From Sphingomonas gellani (lineage in GTDB: Bacteria; Pseudomonadota; Alphaproteobacteria; Sphingomonadales; Sphingomonadaceae): 64,000 nucleotides of DNA. Below the pieces are notes generated by a model, which worked only from the letters and a program-made list of their open reading frames with translations, searched no databases and was not told the DNA's origin. The stretch covers positions 62,001 to 126,000 of the forward strand of contig NZ_FOCF01000002.1 in the NCBI RefSeq assembly GCF_900110035.1, read 5' to 3'. Below, piece by piece: positions 33,298-42,683 of this stretch (position 1 is its first letter; every line of letters starts with the position of its first letter). A program made the position numbers and the translations under genes.

Positions 33298-33910
33298 GGG
33301 CGAAGATGTCGATGTCCGGCCAGCCGGCGATATCGAGCCGTGCGCGGCTGGGCAGGAAGTCGAAGCACGCCTGTGCCAGTTCGGTCCGCCCTTCGCGCGC
33401 CAGTCGCCGCTCCAGCTCGTCCTTCAAGCGGTGCAGGAAGCGCACGTCGGATGCGGCATAATCCTTTTGCGCGTCGGAAAGGTCGGGGCTGCCCCAGTCG
33501 GACGACTGCTGCGCCTTGCTGATGTCCTGGCCGAGCAGCTCGCGCACCAGTTCCTTCAGGCCGTGGCGATCGGTATAGGTGCGCACGAGGCGCGACGCGA
33601 TCTTCGTGTCCCAGGCCGGTGCCGCATCGATGCCGAGGTAATAGGCCAGCGCCGCGATGTCGAAGCGGCCGAAATGATACAGCTTCAGGCGATCCCGATC
33701 GGCCAGCACCGCCTTCAGGTTCGGCGCGGCATAGTCGCTGCCGGCGCCGAAGCGGACAAGATGCTCGTCCGGCCCGCCGTCGGACAGCTGCACCACGCAC
33801 AACCGGTCGCGGGGGGTGATGAGACCCATGGTCTCCGTATCGACGGCGATGGAGGCGCCGGGTGCGAAGACGCCGGCGGGCAGGTCTTCCTCGTGCAGGT
33901 GAACGGTCAT
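33290..33910 (-). CDS. Ribonuclease D-like 3'-5' exonuclease (DEDDy family)
   Basis: At 206 residues this protein is only the exonuclease domain and lacks the HRDC domains of E. coli RNase D. The DEDD motifs are visible: IAVDTETMGL (Exo I), LYHFGRFDIAALAY (Exo II) and YAASDVRFLHRLKDEL (Exo III, with Tyr and Asp). Such short forms are standard in sphingomonads and probably trim tRNA or other RNA 3' ends. It is the first gene of the lptC-lptA-lptB-rpoN operon. Confidence 0.9.
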   Translation of the reverse strand: MTVHLHEEDLPAGVFAPGASIAVDTETMGLITPRDRLCVVQLSDGGPDEHLVRFGAGSDYAAPNLKAVLADRDRLKLYHFGRFDIAALAYYLGIDAAPAWDTKIASRLVRTYTDRHGLKELVRELLGQDISKAQQSSDWGSPDLSDAQKDYAASDVRFLHRLKDELERRLAREGRTELAQACFDFLPSRARLDIAGWPDIDIFAHA

Positions 33911-33949
33911 GGTCCGGCCCTAGCCGCGCGAGGCCGGGCGCTCAATGCC

Positions 33950-34756
33950 TCATCCGTCGCGCGATGACGCGGCGTGACCGCTCCCTCGCGCCTTGCGTCG
34001 GCGTGACACGATGTTCAGCGTTTCCACCAGCGCCGAAAACGCCATGGCCGCATAGATATACCCCTTCGGCACGTGCACGCCGAAGCCGTCGGCGATCAGC
34101 ACCAGGCCGATCATCAGCAGGAACGACAGCGCGAGCATTACCACCGTCGGATTCTTGCCGATGAAGTTCGCCAGCGGGTCGGCGGCGAGCAGCATGACCC
34201 CCACCGCCAGGATCACGGCGGTCACCATGATCGGCAGTTCGTCGGTCATGCCGACCGCGGTCAGGATCGAATCGATGGAGAACACCATGTCGAGCAACAG
34301 GATCTGCACGATCGCACTGCCGACCGACATCACCGCCTGACCCGCCGCGCCGCCTTCGGGCGCGTCATGGTCGGCATCCATGGTGTGGTGGATCTCCTTT
34401 GTTGCCTTCCACACCAGGAACAGGCCGCCAGCGATCAGGATCAGGTCGCGCGCCGAAAACGCCGTCTCAAACGTGGGTTCCCCATGCGGGCCGGCCGCGC
34501 CCACCAGGCCTAGGTCGATCACCGGCGCGGTTAGTCCGACCAGCCACGCGATCATCGACAACAGCACGAGCCGCAGCACCAGCGCCAGGCTGATGCCGAT
34601 CCGCCGCACCCGGGCACGTTGTTCCACCGGCAGCTTGTTGGACAGGATGGAAATGAACAGGAGGTTGTCGATGCCGAGCACCACCTCCATCACCACCAGC
34701 GTGAGGAGGGCCGCCCAGGCGGCGGGGCTGGAAATAAGGTCGGCGATCGCGTTCAC
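33950..34756 (-). CDS. TerC-family integral membrane protein
   Basis: This 268-residue membrane protein has seven to eight helices. Family-defining features are [23 protein letters not shown] in helix 1 and [21 protein letters not shown] in the second repeat, each with an acidic residue inside the membrane. TerC-like proteins are associated with metal ion (manganese or calcium) export during protein translocation and with tellurite resistance. The start is a GTG (34756) matching the family N-terminus [14 protein letters not shown]. It is monocistronic, downstream of a divergent cold-shock gene. The metal is inference. Confidence 0.9.
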   Translation of the reverse strand: MNAIADLISSPAAWAALLTLVVMEVVLGIDNLLFISILSNKLPVEQRARVRRIGISLALVLRLVLLSMIAWLVGLTAPVIDLGLVGAAGPHGEPTFETAFSARDLILIAGGLFLVWKATKEIHHTMDADHDAPEGGAAGQAVMSVGSAIVQILLLDMVFSIDSILTAVGMTDELPIMVTAVILAVGVMLLAADPLANFIGKNPTVVMLALSFLLMIGLVLIADGFGVHVPKGYIYAAMAFSALVETLNIVSRRRKARGSGHAASSRDG

Positions 34757-34961
34757 GACGTGGACCTGTGCCGCCCCGGCCACGCCTGCGCAAGTATTGT
34801 GATGAGCGGCGCGGTTTTCGCGACGAATTCGTTCGCAGCGTTGCTTGCGATGCGCTATGGCGAGAATGTGGCGCAACAGGATTCGCGTCGGGGGGACTGA
34901 CGCCATCGTCCGGCGTGGGTCCCTGAGAGGATAGCGGGCGACCGGGAAGACGAACGGACTT

Positions 34962-35816
34962 ATGGGTTTCGACAGGGGTGGCCGCGGCAATCGTGGCGGG
35001 CGCGGGCGCGACAAGCGCGATGGCTTTGGTGGCGACGATTTCGGCGGCGGCTTTGGCGGCGGCGGTGACTTCGGTGGCGGCAGCAGCTTTGGTGGCGGTG
35101 GCTTCGGCGGCGGCGATCGTGGCGGCTTCGGCGGCGGCAACCGTGGCGGTGGCTTCGGCGGCGGCGGTGGTGGCGGCTTCGGCGGCGGTAACCGTGGCGG
35201 CGGCTTCGGCGGTGGTGGCGGCGGCGGCTTCGGCGGCGGTCGCGGCATGCCTCCCCAGGTCGTGGGCGAGGGCACCGGCGTTGTGAAGTTCTTCAACGCG
35301 CAAAAGGGCTTCGGCTTCGTGGTGCGTGATGACGGCGGCGAGGACGTGTTCGTGCACATCTCCGCAGTCGAGCAGGCGGGCCTGACCGGCTTGGCCGAAG
35401 GACAGCCGCTGGGCTTCACGCTGGTCGATCGCGGTGGCCGTATCTCGGCAACCGAGCTGAAGATCGAAGGCGAGCCGATGGCTGTGACCGAGCGTGCTCC
35501 GCGTGAGCCGCGCGAGGGTGGCTTCGGCGGCAACGATCGCGGTCCGCGTGGCGGCGCACAGGGCGGCGGCTTCGGTGGTGCACCGCAGCGTCAGCTGACC
35601 GGTGAGAAGGCGACGGGCACCGTCAAGTTCTTCAACGCCATGAAGGGCTTCGGCTTCATTCAGCGCGACGATGGGCAGCCTGACGCGTTCGTTCACGTCT
35701 CGGCGGTAGAGCGCGCCGGCATGACCAGCCTGAACGAGGGCGATCGCCTGTCTTTCGAGTTGGAAGTGGATCGCCGCGGCAAGCACGCCGCCGTGAACCT
35801 GCAGCAGTCGAGCTGA
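34962..35816 (+). CDS. Double cold-shock-domain protein with Gly/Phe/Arg-rich N-terminus
   Basis: This 284-residue RNA-binding protein has two cold-shock domains. Residues 1-96 are low complexity, built of FGGG, RGG and NRGGG repeats. The first CSD is about residues 104-168, with [14 protein letters not shown] (RNP1) and VFVHISAVE (RNP2). A second Gly/Arg linker follows, then the second CSD (about 212-280, [14 protein letters not shown] and AFVHVSAVE). Two CSDs occur in alphaproteobacteria, but such a long RGG/FGG tail, resembling phase-separating eukaryotic RNA-binding proteins, is notable. A long 5' region (200 bases from TerC) and a strong terminator show a single-gene unit. Confidence 0.92.
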   Translation: MGFDRGGRGNRGGRGRDKRDGFGGDDFGGGFGGGGDFGGGSSFGGGGFGGGDRGGFGGGNRGGGFGGGGGGGFGGGNRGGGFGGGGGGGFGGGRGMPPQVVGEGTGVVKFFNAQKGFGFVVRDDGGEDVFVHISAVEQAGLTGLAEGQPLGFTLVDRGGRISATELKIEGEPMAVTERAPREPREGGFGGNDRGPRGGAQGGGFGGAPQRQLTGEKATGTVKFFNAMKGFGFIQRDDGQPDAFVHVSAVERAGMTSLNEGDRLSFELEVDRRGKHAAVNLQQSS

Positions 35817-35846
35817 TCCGCGCCATCCGGCGCTGACGGAAAAAAG

Positions 35847-35885
35847 CGGCCCGTCCGGAGCGATCCGGGCGGGCCGTTTGTTTTT
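35847..35885 (+). terminator. Rho-independent terminator of the cold-shock gene
   Basis: Thirteen-base arms CGGCCCGTCCGGA and TCCGGGCGGGCCG (one mismatch) enclose the tetraloop GCGA and are followed by TTTGTTTTT. They start 31 bases after the cold-shock stop. This is the clearest intrinsic terminator in the window. Confidence 0.9.
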
Positions 35886-36723
35886 GTCGGCCGCCGCGAA
35901 GGCCGAGGTTAGGGCCTCGCCCGAGTCGCATGCCGCAGGATGATTCCGGCCGAACATGGTTCGCACAGCTGCGTGGCGTACCCTCCTCGTTCGGGCACAG
36001 TGCCGCGTAAATTAGTTCTCAGGGCCAAAGAGCCGCGCGAGTGACGGCGTGGCCATACCGCGCTTGAACGTGATTTCGTACGACACCGGCCGTGCGGAGC
36101 GACGTTCCCGGTATTACGCTACGGCATGCGCATAGCCGCCGGTACGCTCTCAAACAGGGGTGCGCGTGGTGTCGATGAACGCTCGTCACGCGTCCTGACG
36201 CAAATGTCCGGCTCAATCACGCAATCCATGCGTAGTCATGTTGCCTGGTCAGCAGCAGGTCTGCTGGTCTGATGGTCTGATGATCTGATGGATTTCGGTC
36301 GCCTCATCAGGTGAGGTGTGGCTGACGAGTGTGGGAGTGTCTTCAGTGCGTCGCGCTGGGACTTGGAACGGCAAGCGCCAGCTCGCCCGACGTGCTAAAG
36401 CGTCCGACTTACGTCTGAGGCGGCGGGTCGTGACTGGCGGCGAGATAACGCCGCACATGGACGGGAAGTGCTGACCGGCTCAAAGCTGGCGTAGCCACAT
36501 CTGTTCGCCAGCAGGACCCCGCATGGCGGGCTGACCGAGACACTGGCGAACATTGGTCCGACAAAGATTGTGCCAGTGCCGCCGGCCCTGTCGTGCTGCA
36601 TGCGAATGGCGGGCGCCCCGCGACGGCGGTGCGTGCCGGGCCCACCACCCCATAGCCCCCCGACGGCATCGACAAGCACATCTCGGTTGCCTTGGCCCGT
36701 CGCCGCTGGTGAAGGCATGGGTG
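35886..36723. other. Gene-free region, 838 bases
   Basis: No reading frame here has sensible codon use, a ribosome site or a recognisable motif. It separates the cold-shock terminator from rarD. It holds an eight-base tandem repeat (36258-36289). The sequence may be decayed DNA. Confidence 0.5.
36258..36289. repeat. Short tandem repeat, four 8-base units
   Basis: GGTCTGCT, GGTCTGAT, GGTCTGAT and GATCTGAT follow each other without gaps. The unit is not a multiple of three and lies in non-coding sequence, so copy number could vary by slippage without affecting a protein. Confidence 0.7.
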
Positions 36724-37605
36724 ATGAACACCGCGCCATCCCTTCGTGCGGGCCTGCTGCTGGGGCTGGGTGCCTATGCCAGTTGGGGCCTGTTGCCGCT
36801 TTACCTGAAGCTGTTGAAGGGGGTGCCCGCCCTCCAGGTGCTCAGCCACCGCGTGATCTGGTCGCTGTTGCTGCTCGTGGCGGTCGTGCTGGCACTGGGG
36901 CGCGCACGAGCGATCTGGGCGGCGGCGAGCGGACGGACGCTGGCGCTGCTCTGCGCCAGTGCGGCGCTGATCGCGGTGAATTGGCTGGTCTATATCTGGT
37001 CGGTCCAGCACGCGCATGTGCTGGAGGCTAGCCTGGGCTATTTCATCAACCCGCTGGTCAACGTCGCGCTGGGCGTGCTGGTGCTCCGGGAACGGATATC
37101 CCGGGTGCAAGGCGCAGCGATCGCGATCGCGGCGACGGGTGTGGCGGTGCTGGCGCTGTCCGGCGGGGGCGCGTTGTGGATTTCGGTCGCGCTGGCGCTC
37201 AGCTTCGGCCTGTACGGACTGGTGCGGAAGGTCGCGGCGATCGACGCGCTGGGCGGGCTGACCGTGGAAACGCTGTTGCTCGCGCCGGCCGCGCTTGCGG
37301 TGATCGGCTGGGCGGCCGCAGATGGCACGGGCGCATGGGGGCATGATGTCCAGCTGAACCTGTTGCTGGTACTGGCCGGCGGGGTGACGGCGGTGCCGCT
37401 GTTGATGTTCGCGGCGGCGGCGCGGCGGCTGCGTTACGCCACTATGGGGTTGCTGCAATATCTCGCGCCGACCTTGCAGTTCGCGCAGGCGGTGCTGCTG
37501 TTCGGCGAGCGGTTGCAGCCGGTGCACCTCGTCACCTTTGGCCTGATCTGGACCGGGTGCGCGGTGTACGCTGCCGATTCATGGCGGCGGGCGCGGGCGG
37601 CATAA
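36724..37605 (+). CDS. rarD: RarD-type DMT-superfamily transporter (EamA)
   Basis: This 293-residue inner-membrane protein has ten predicted helices and an EamA duplicated fold. It starts RAGLLLGLGAYASWGLLPLYLKLL, and SHRVIWSLLLL, NWLVYIWSV, ASLGYFINPLVNVALGVLVLRERIS and YLAPTLQFAQAVLLFGERL are all characteristic of RarD. RarD proteins were linked to chloramphenicol sensitivity but are probably metabolite exporters. The ribosome site before the ATG is weak. The gene is followed after 67 bases by an enoyl-CoA hydratase. Confidence 0.92.
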   Translation: MNTAPSLRAGLLLGLGAYASWGLLPLYLKLLKGVPALQVLSHRVIWSLLLLVAVVLALGRARAIWAAASGRTLALLCASAALIAVNWLVYIWSVQHAHVLEASLGYFINPLVNVALGVLVLRERISRVQGAAIAIAATGVAVLALSGGGALWISVALALSFGLYGLVRKVAAIDALGGLTVETLLLAPAALAVIGWAAADGTGAWGHDVQLNLLLVLAGGVTAVPLLMFAAAARRLRYATMGLLQYLAPTLQFAQAVLLFGERLQPVHLVTFGLIWTGCAVYAADSWRRARAA

Positions 37606-37672
37606 TCGGATCGCCCTGCGCTTGCCTGCACGCGCCCGCTCTGGAATGCTGCGGTGCAGGAGAAATGGCACG

Positions 37673-38437
37673 ATGACGATCACGACGCGGCGCGACGGGC
37701 ATGTGGAGGTGGTCACGTTATCGCGGCCGCCGAGCAACTTTGCCGACCTTGCGATGCTGGAGGCGATCGGCGCGGCGTTCGATGCGGCGGATGCCGACGC
37801 GCAGGTCCGGGCGATCCTGTTGCGGTCGGAGGGGCGGGTATTCTGTGCCGGTGCCGATCTGGCGAACAAGAATCCGGTGGAAGAGGGCGTGACCGCCACG
37901 CGCAACCCGTTCTACGTCGCGGCGGCGCGGCTGTTCGGCGTGGCGAAGCCGGTCGTCGCCGCGGTGCAGGGCGCGGCGGTGGGTGCCGGATTGGGGCTGG
38001 CGCTGGTTGCGGATTTCCGCGTCGCATCGACGGAGGCGAAGTTCTCCGGCAATTTCGTGCAACTGGGCTTCCATCCCGGTTTCGGCATCTCGGCCGTGCT
38101 GGAACGGGTGATCGGCCGGCAACGCGCCGCACTGATGCTGCTGACCGGTCGGCGCATCCGCGCGGCGGAGGCGGAAGCGTGGGGGCTGGCGGATCAGGTG
38201 GTCGCACCCGACGCGCTGGATGATGCTGCCATGGCGCTGGCGCAGGAGATCGCCTCCGCCGCTCCGCTCGCCGTGCAGTCCACCCGGCGGACGATCCGGG
38301 GCGACCTGGCCGCGCTGGTCGAGCGCCAGACCGACCACGAGCTGGCCGAACAGGCATGGTTGCAGAAGACGGCCGACTTCGCGGAAGGGGTGCGCGCGGT
38401 CAACGAGCGTCGGCCGGGACGCTTCACCGGGACATAG
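37673..38437 (+). CDS. Enoyl-CoA hydratase/isomerase family protein
   Basis: This 254-residue crotonase-fold enzyme hydrates or isomerises enoyl-CoA esters. The CoA-binding oxyanion region is seen in GRVFCAGADLANK and in AAVQGAAVGAGLGLALVADFRVAS. FSGNFVQLGFHPGFGISAVLERVIG holds the second catalytic segment, where an expected Glu is replaced (LGFHPGFG), so the reaction may differ from ordinary hydration. AGGAG lies ten bases before the ATG. No other beta-oxidation gene is adjacent, so the specific acyl substrate is unknown. Confidence 0.88.
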   Translation: MTITTRRDGHVEVVTLSRPPSNFADLAMLEAIGAAFDAADADAQVRAILLRSEGRVFCAGADLANKNPVEEGVTATRNPFYVAAARLFGVAKPVVAAVQGAAVGAGLGLALVADFRVASTEAKFSGNFVQLGFHPGFGISAVLERVIGRQRAALMLLTGRRIRAAEAEAWGLADQVVAPDALDDAAMALAQEIASAAPLAVQSTRRTIRGDLAALVERQTDHELAEQAWLQKTADFAEGVRAVNERRPGRFTGT

Positions 38438-38443
38438 GCGCGC

Positions 38444-39010
38444 TCAGCCGAGCAGGGTGCTCAGGATGTCGGGGTGGAAGGGCAGGGCGGCGAAACCGCA
38501 CACGCTCATCACGATGCCGGCAAGGCCGAACAGCCAGGCGACCGCCAGCACCCACGGGCTTTCCACCAGCGCCGCCACCGCCGCGACGGAGATCGCGGTG
38601 GACAACAGCGCCTCGCTGGCGTCGAACTGGTCGTCATGGACGTTCAGCGCGTCGTAGCGATCGGCGAACGCCTTCGCATCGGCGGCGATCTTCGGTGCCT
38701 CGGCGGTGTACTTGGCGATATCCGCGTCCAGTCCGGCCAGCGTCGGGCGTGCGGCGGCCGCCGAGGCGGGGGAGGCGGCGATGATCGCGATCTCGGTGCG
38801 GGCGGTGCGGGCGATATGCGCCTTTGTCCGGGTTGCCTGATACTCGTTCCAATGGTCGACCGAGTCCGCCTTGGCCTGGTCCATCGCCTGGACGATGTTG
38901 CCGTCCTTGATGTTGCCCAGGCCCATCAGCACCGACAGCGCGACCACGGTGATCGCCACCGCGCGGTTGAGCCGCTTGTCCTTCGCCTCGGCGCTGACCT
39001 CGATCTCCAT
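38444..39010 (-). CDS. DUF4337 membrane protein
   Basis: This 188-residue protein has one N-terminal helix (AVAITVVALSVLMGLGNIKDGN), an Ala-rich middle containing DSVDHWNEYQATRTKAHIA, and two C-terminal helices (LLSTAISVAAVAALVESPWVLAVAWLFGLAGIVMSV). This layout and the WxxYQA stretch fit the DUF4337 family, whose function is not known. It converges on the enoyl-CoA hydratase, with six bases between the two stops. Confidence 0.8.
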   Translation of the reverse strand: MEIEVSAEAKDKRLNRAVAITVVALSVLMGLGNIKDGNIVQAMDQAKADSVDHWNEYQATRTKAHIARTARTEIAIIAASPASAAAARPTLAGLDADIAKYTAEAPKIAADAKAFADRYDALNVHDDQFDASEALLSTAISVAAVAALVESPWVLAVAWLFGLAGIVMSVCGFAALPFHPDILSTLLG

Positions 39011-39081
39011 GGGCGCAGATGTCGGCCCGGACGCGTGCCGACGCCAGTGAATTGCGCGTCATCCGGCCGACACGCAATCGG

Positions 39082-40437
39082 TCAGCGCAGCAGCACCAGC
39101 TCTTCCGCCATCGACGGGTGCAGCGCGACCGTGGCGTCGAACTGTGCCTTGGTCAGCCCGGCCTTCACCGCGATCGCCGCCGATTGCAGGATTTCCGGCG
39201 CATCCGGCCCGATCATGTGGATGCCGACCACGCGATCGGTCTCCCCATCACAGACCATCTTGTACAACGCGCGCTCCTGCCGCCCGGCCAGCACGTTCTT
39301 CATCGGGCGGAAATCGGACGAATAGACCTTTACCGACCCCAGCTTTTCGCGAGCCTGGCTTTCGGTCAGGCCGACGCCGGCGAGCGGCGGATGGCTGAAC
39401 ACGGCACTGGGGATGCAGTCGTAATCGACCCGGCACGGCTTTCCGCCATATTTGCTGTCGGCGAACGCTTGCCCCTCCCGGATCGCGACCGGGGTCAGCT
39501 GTACCCGGTTGGTGACGTCGCCCACCGCATAGATCGACGGGCAGGAGGAGCGGCTGTCCTCGTCGACCTGCACCGCGCCCTTTTCATCCAGTTCGATGCC
39601 GGCCGTGTCCAGGCCCAGGCCGTGGGTGTTGGGCACGCGGCCCGTGGCGAACATCACGCAGTCGACGGTGACCGGTTCATGTCCGTGCATGTGCACGGTC
39701 AGGCACCCGTCCGCCTCCTTGACGATCTTTTCGAATTGGGCGTCGAAGCGGAACTCCAGCCCCTTCATCATCGAGATCTGGAGCAACCGGTCGCGAATCT
39801 GCAGGTCGTAACCGCGCAGGATCTCCTGCGTCCGGTTCATCAGGATGACGTGCGCGCCGAACTGGTGGAAGATGCCCGCGAACTCGTTGGCGATATAGCC
39901 CGCGCCCGCGATCAGCATCCGCTTCGGAACGGTATCCAAGTGGAACGCCTCGTTGGAGGTGATGCCGTGTTCCTTGCCCGGCACGTCCGGCACGGCGGGA
40001 TGTGCGCCGACCGCGATCAGGATCGTCTCCGCCGTGACCTCCCGCCCATCCGACAGCTTCAGGCTGTGCGGCCCCGTCACCTCCGCGCGGGCGTTGATGA
40101 TCTCCACGCCGTGGCTGGTCAGCGTCTGGGTGTAGGCGCCGTTCAGGCGATCAACCTCCGCCAGCACATTGTCGCGCAGCGTCGGCCAACTGAAATCGCA
40201 TGGCTCGGGCACGTTCCAGCCGAACTTCTTCGCGTCGCGCAGGTCCTCCGCAAAGTGCGCGCCATAGACCAGCAGCTTCTTGGGCACGCAGCCGCGAATG
40301 ACGCAGGTGCCGCCTACGCGATATTCCTCCGCCACGGCGACTTTCGCCCCGTGGGCGGCGGAGACTCGGGCGGCCCGGGTGCCCCCGGACCCGGCGCCGA
40401 TGACGAACAGGTTGTAGTCGTAGGTCGTGTCCGTCAT
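39082..40437 (-). CDS. gor: Glutathione-disulfide reductase
   Basis: This 451-residue flavoprotein uses NADPH to reduce oxidised glutathione in the cytoplasm. The FAD motif GAGSGGTRAARVSA is near the N-terminus. The redox pair is in GGTCVIRGCVPKKLL, the NADPH-binding motif is GAGYIANEFAGIF, and AVGDVTNRVQLTPVAI is followed at the end by the catalytic His in LHPSMAEELVLL. The ATG at 40437 is preferred over a TTG two codons earlier. It stands alone; redox stress control is likely but no operator was identified. Confidence 0.96.
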   Translation of the reverse strand: MTDTTYDYNLFVIGAGSGGTRAARVSAAHGAKVAVAEEYRVGGTCVIRGCVPKKLLVYGAHFAEDLRDAKKFGWNVPEPCDFSWPTLRDNVLAEVDRLNGAYTQTLTSHGVEIINARAEVTGPHSLKLSDGREVTAETILIAVGAHPAVPDVPGKEHGITSNEAFHLDTVPKRMLIAGAGYIANEFAGIFHQFGAHVILMNRTQEILRGYDLQIRDRLLQISMMKGLEFRFDAQFEKIVKEADGCLTVHMHGHEPVTVDCVMFATGRVPNTHGLGLDTAGIELDEKGAVQVDEDSRSSCPSIYAVGDVTNRVQLTPVAIREGQAFADSKYGGKPCRVDYDCIPSAVFSHPPLAGVGLTESQAREKLGSVKVYSSDFRPMKNVLAGRQERALYKMVCDGETDRVVGIHMIGPDAPEILQSAAIAVKAGLTKAQFDATVALHPSMAEELVLLR

Positions 40438-40567
40438 GCCCAATTCCGTTGTTGCTTGTGAGGGTTAGGGCAAATCGCCGCATGCCGACAAGCCGGTGCT
40501 TTGGTGTTCGATAGGTTCGAAGCGGAGTTGTTCGAGACGGCACCCGTCCACGTGTATCGCGACCGGG

Positions 40568-40981
40568 TCAACGCTGACCGGCGCGGCGCATCGGCATGGC
40601 GTCGATCGTGCCTTGCAGGGCGGCGGCGGGGATCGGCGCGTCGCGTCGCATGGCCTCGTGCCCGTCCTTGCCGATCAGGACCACGGCGAACCGCGGCGTC
40701 GGCAGCTTCCAATGCCTGCGCAAGGCGGCCGCGTCGTCGCCCGATCCGGTGACATGTCCGCCGACGATCTCCACCAGCGCGATGTCCCGGTCCGCTGCGC
40801 CCTGTTGCCAGACGGCCAGGATGCGACGCTGTTCCAGCAGTGCGTGATCGCCCGGCACCGGTGCCGCCACCAGCAGGATCCGGTGGTGCCACTTCATGCC
40901 CGCGATTGTCGCGGGCGCGGCGGCAGACACGGGGAGGGACGCGGCGAGGGCGGCGGCAGCGGCGAGGGCGATTGGCGGCAT
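40568..40981 (-). CDS. Secreted DUF4174 protein
   Basis: This 137-residue protein has an Ala-rich signal peptide (MPPIALAAAAALAASLPVSAAA). A thioredoxin-like DUF4174 segment follows: WHHRILLVAAPVPGDHALLEQRRILAVWQ, DRDIALVEIVGG and FAVVLIGKDGHEAMRRDAPI. The family has a thioredoxin-like layout but no CxxC, so redox activity is not expected. The cellular role is unknown. It lies just upstream of glutathione reductase on the same strand with a gap of about 130 bases. Confidence 0.78.
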   Translation of the reverse strand: MPPIALAAAAALAASLPVSAAAPATIAGMKWHHRILLVAAPVPGDHALLEQRRILAVWQQGAADRDIALVEIVGGHVTGSGDDAAALRRHWKLPTPRFAVVLIGKDGHEAMRRDAPIPAAALQGTIDAMPMRRAGQR

Positions 40982-41044
40982 GCCGCTTCAACGCCCGTGC
41001 GCCTGCGATGCTCCCTGTTCCGCCCGCCGCCGCGCCTCGCCGTT

Positions 41045-42532
41045 TCAGCCGAATGCGCGCTTGATAAGGTCGGTGGTGGAGGGGTCGAAGTCGCCACCGC
41101 CCTTTTCCGCCGCCTTGGCCATTTCCTTGCCCAGCTCGACCCCGAACTGGTCGAACGAGTTGATGCCCAGCAGGACGCCCGACACGAACACGCGATGCTC
41201 GTAGAACGCGATCAACGCGCCCAGCGTGCGCGCATCGAGCACGTCGAGCAGCAGCGTCGAGGACGGCCTGTCGCCACTGTACGAACGGGCCGGATCGTCG
41301 ACCTGCTTCCCCTTCATCAGCGCGGCACCCTGTGCGAACGCATTGTTCAGCAGCGCGCGGTGATGATCGGGCGCCAGCGTGTCGCCCGCCTCGATCACGG
41401 CCACGAACTCGACCGGGACCAGGTGCGTGCCCTGGTGGAGCAGCTGGAACACGGCATGCTGCGCGTCGGTGCCGACGCCGCCCCAGGTAATCGGCGCGGT
41501 GGGGCGGCCGACCGGCTGGCCGTCGATCGTCACGCCCTTGCCGTTCGATTCCATTTCCAGCTGTTGCAAATAGCTGGGCAGCAGGCGCAGCCGCTCGTCA
41601 TAGGCAAAGGTCGCGCGCGTCTCCGCATGCCGGTTCTGGGTGTAGTAAAGGTCGGCGAACGCGGCGAGGGCGGGGGCGTTCTCGTGCAGCGCGGACAGGC
41701 GGAAATGCCGGTCCATCTCCGCGGCACCCTCCAGCAGTTCCGAGAACTGGTCCCAGCCCAGCGCGATCGCGGCCGGAAAGCCGATCGACGACCACAGGGA
41801 ATAGCGACCGCCAACACCCTCGCTGAACGGCAGCACGCGGGTTTCGTCCACGCCCCACTCGACCGCCTTGTCCGGCGACGCGGTCAGCGCGACGACGCGG
41901 CCGTATGGGTCCTCGACGCCGTGCTCCTTCATCCAGGACAGCACGCTTTCCGCGTTGGTCATCGTCTCGGTGGTGGTGAAGGTCTTGCTGGCGACGACCA
42001 GCAGGGTCGCGCCCGGATCGAAGCGCTTGAACACCTCCTCCAGCGCGACGCCGTCGATGTTGGAGACGATGGCGACGTCGTAGCGCGTTTCCTCACGCCC
42101 CAGCGCGTCGACCAGCAGGTCGGGGCCGAGCGCGGACCCGCCGATGCCGACATGCAGCACATGGCGGATCGGGCCCAGTGCGTCCGCCTCGATCGCATCG
42201 ATCAGGGCGCGCATGCGGGCGTGATAGGCACCGGCGCGTGCGACGCTCTCGGCATTGCCCTCGCCGCGTTCGGCGGTGTGCTCCACCGGGCGATCCTCGG
42301 TCACGTTGACATGCTCGCCCGCGAACATCGCCTCACGCCGCCCCGCCAGATCCTTCGCCTTGGCCAGCGCTTCGAACGCGGACAGGGCGTCCGGGGTCAG
42401 GTGCGTCTTCGACCAGTCGAAATGGATGCCCGCCACGTCCAGGCTGAACCGATCCAGCCGGTCGGGATCGTTCGCGAACAGGTCGAGCAGCTTGGGGCTG
42501 GGCAGTGCTTCGATCGTGGTCCAGTCGGCCAT
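41045..42532 (-). CDS. pgi: Glucose-6-phosphate isomerase
   Basis: This 495-residue enzyme interconverts glucose-6-phosphate and fructose-6-phosphate. HVGIGGSALGPDLL and VASKTFTTTETMTNAESV bind the sugar phosphate, EGVGGRYSLWSSIGFPAAIA is the first family signature, and NSFDQFGVELGKEMA is the second. It is about 50 residues shorter than the E. coli enzyme, as usual in alphaproteobacteria. The ATG at 42532 gives the family N-terminus MADWTTIEALPSP; a TTG two codons upstream is less likely. Confidence 0.97.
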   Translation of the reverse strand: MADWTTIEALPSPKLLDLFANDPDRLDRFSLDVAGIHFDWSKTHLTPDALSAFEALAKAKDLAGRREAMFAGEHVNVTEDRPVEHTAERGEGNAESVARAGAYHARMRALIDAIEADALGPIRHVLHVGIGGSALGPDLLVDALGREETRYDVAIVSNIDGVALEEVFKRFDPGATLLVVASKTFTTTETMTNAESVLSWMKEHGVEDPYGRVVALTASPDKAVEWGVDETRVLPFSEGVGGRYSLWSSIGFPAAIALGWDQFSELLEGAAEMDRHFRLSALHENAPALAAFADLYYTQNRHAETRATFAYDERLRLLPSYLQQLEMESNGKGVTIDGQPVGRPTAPITWGGVGTDAQHAVFQLLHQGTHLVPVEFVAVIEAGDTLAPDHHRALLNNAFAQGAALMKGKQVDDPARSYSGDRPSSTLLLDVLDARTLGALIAFYEHRVFVSGVLLGINSFDQFGVELGKEMAKAAEKGGGDFDPSTTDLIKRAFG

Positions 42533-42683
42533 GTGCAATTCCTTCCGTTCGCCCCGGCGACGCCGACGCGCTGCGGGGGCGAGGTAGAGCCAACCCCCGT
42601 TTCATGACAAGCACCGCCCGAACGGTTCGCGCTCAACAAGTGTCCGCTTGACGGAGCGAAGGGCTTGCGCAAGGCCGTCGGTC

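Noticed and set aside
33950..35533. A 527-residue frame running from TerC through the Gly-rich region
   Set aside because: The upstream part is the reverse complement of the FGG/RGG repeats and reads as Pro/Lys repeats. Real TerC starts at 34756.
36395..36739. Possible small minus-strand gene in the gap before rarD
   Set aside because: No ribosome site, no motif, and amino-acid composition like random GC-rich DNA.
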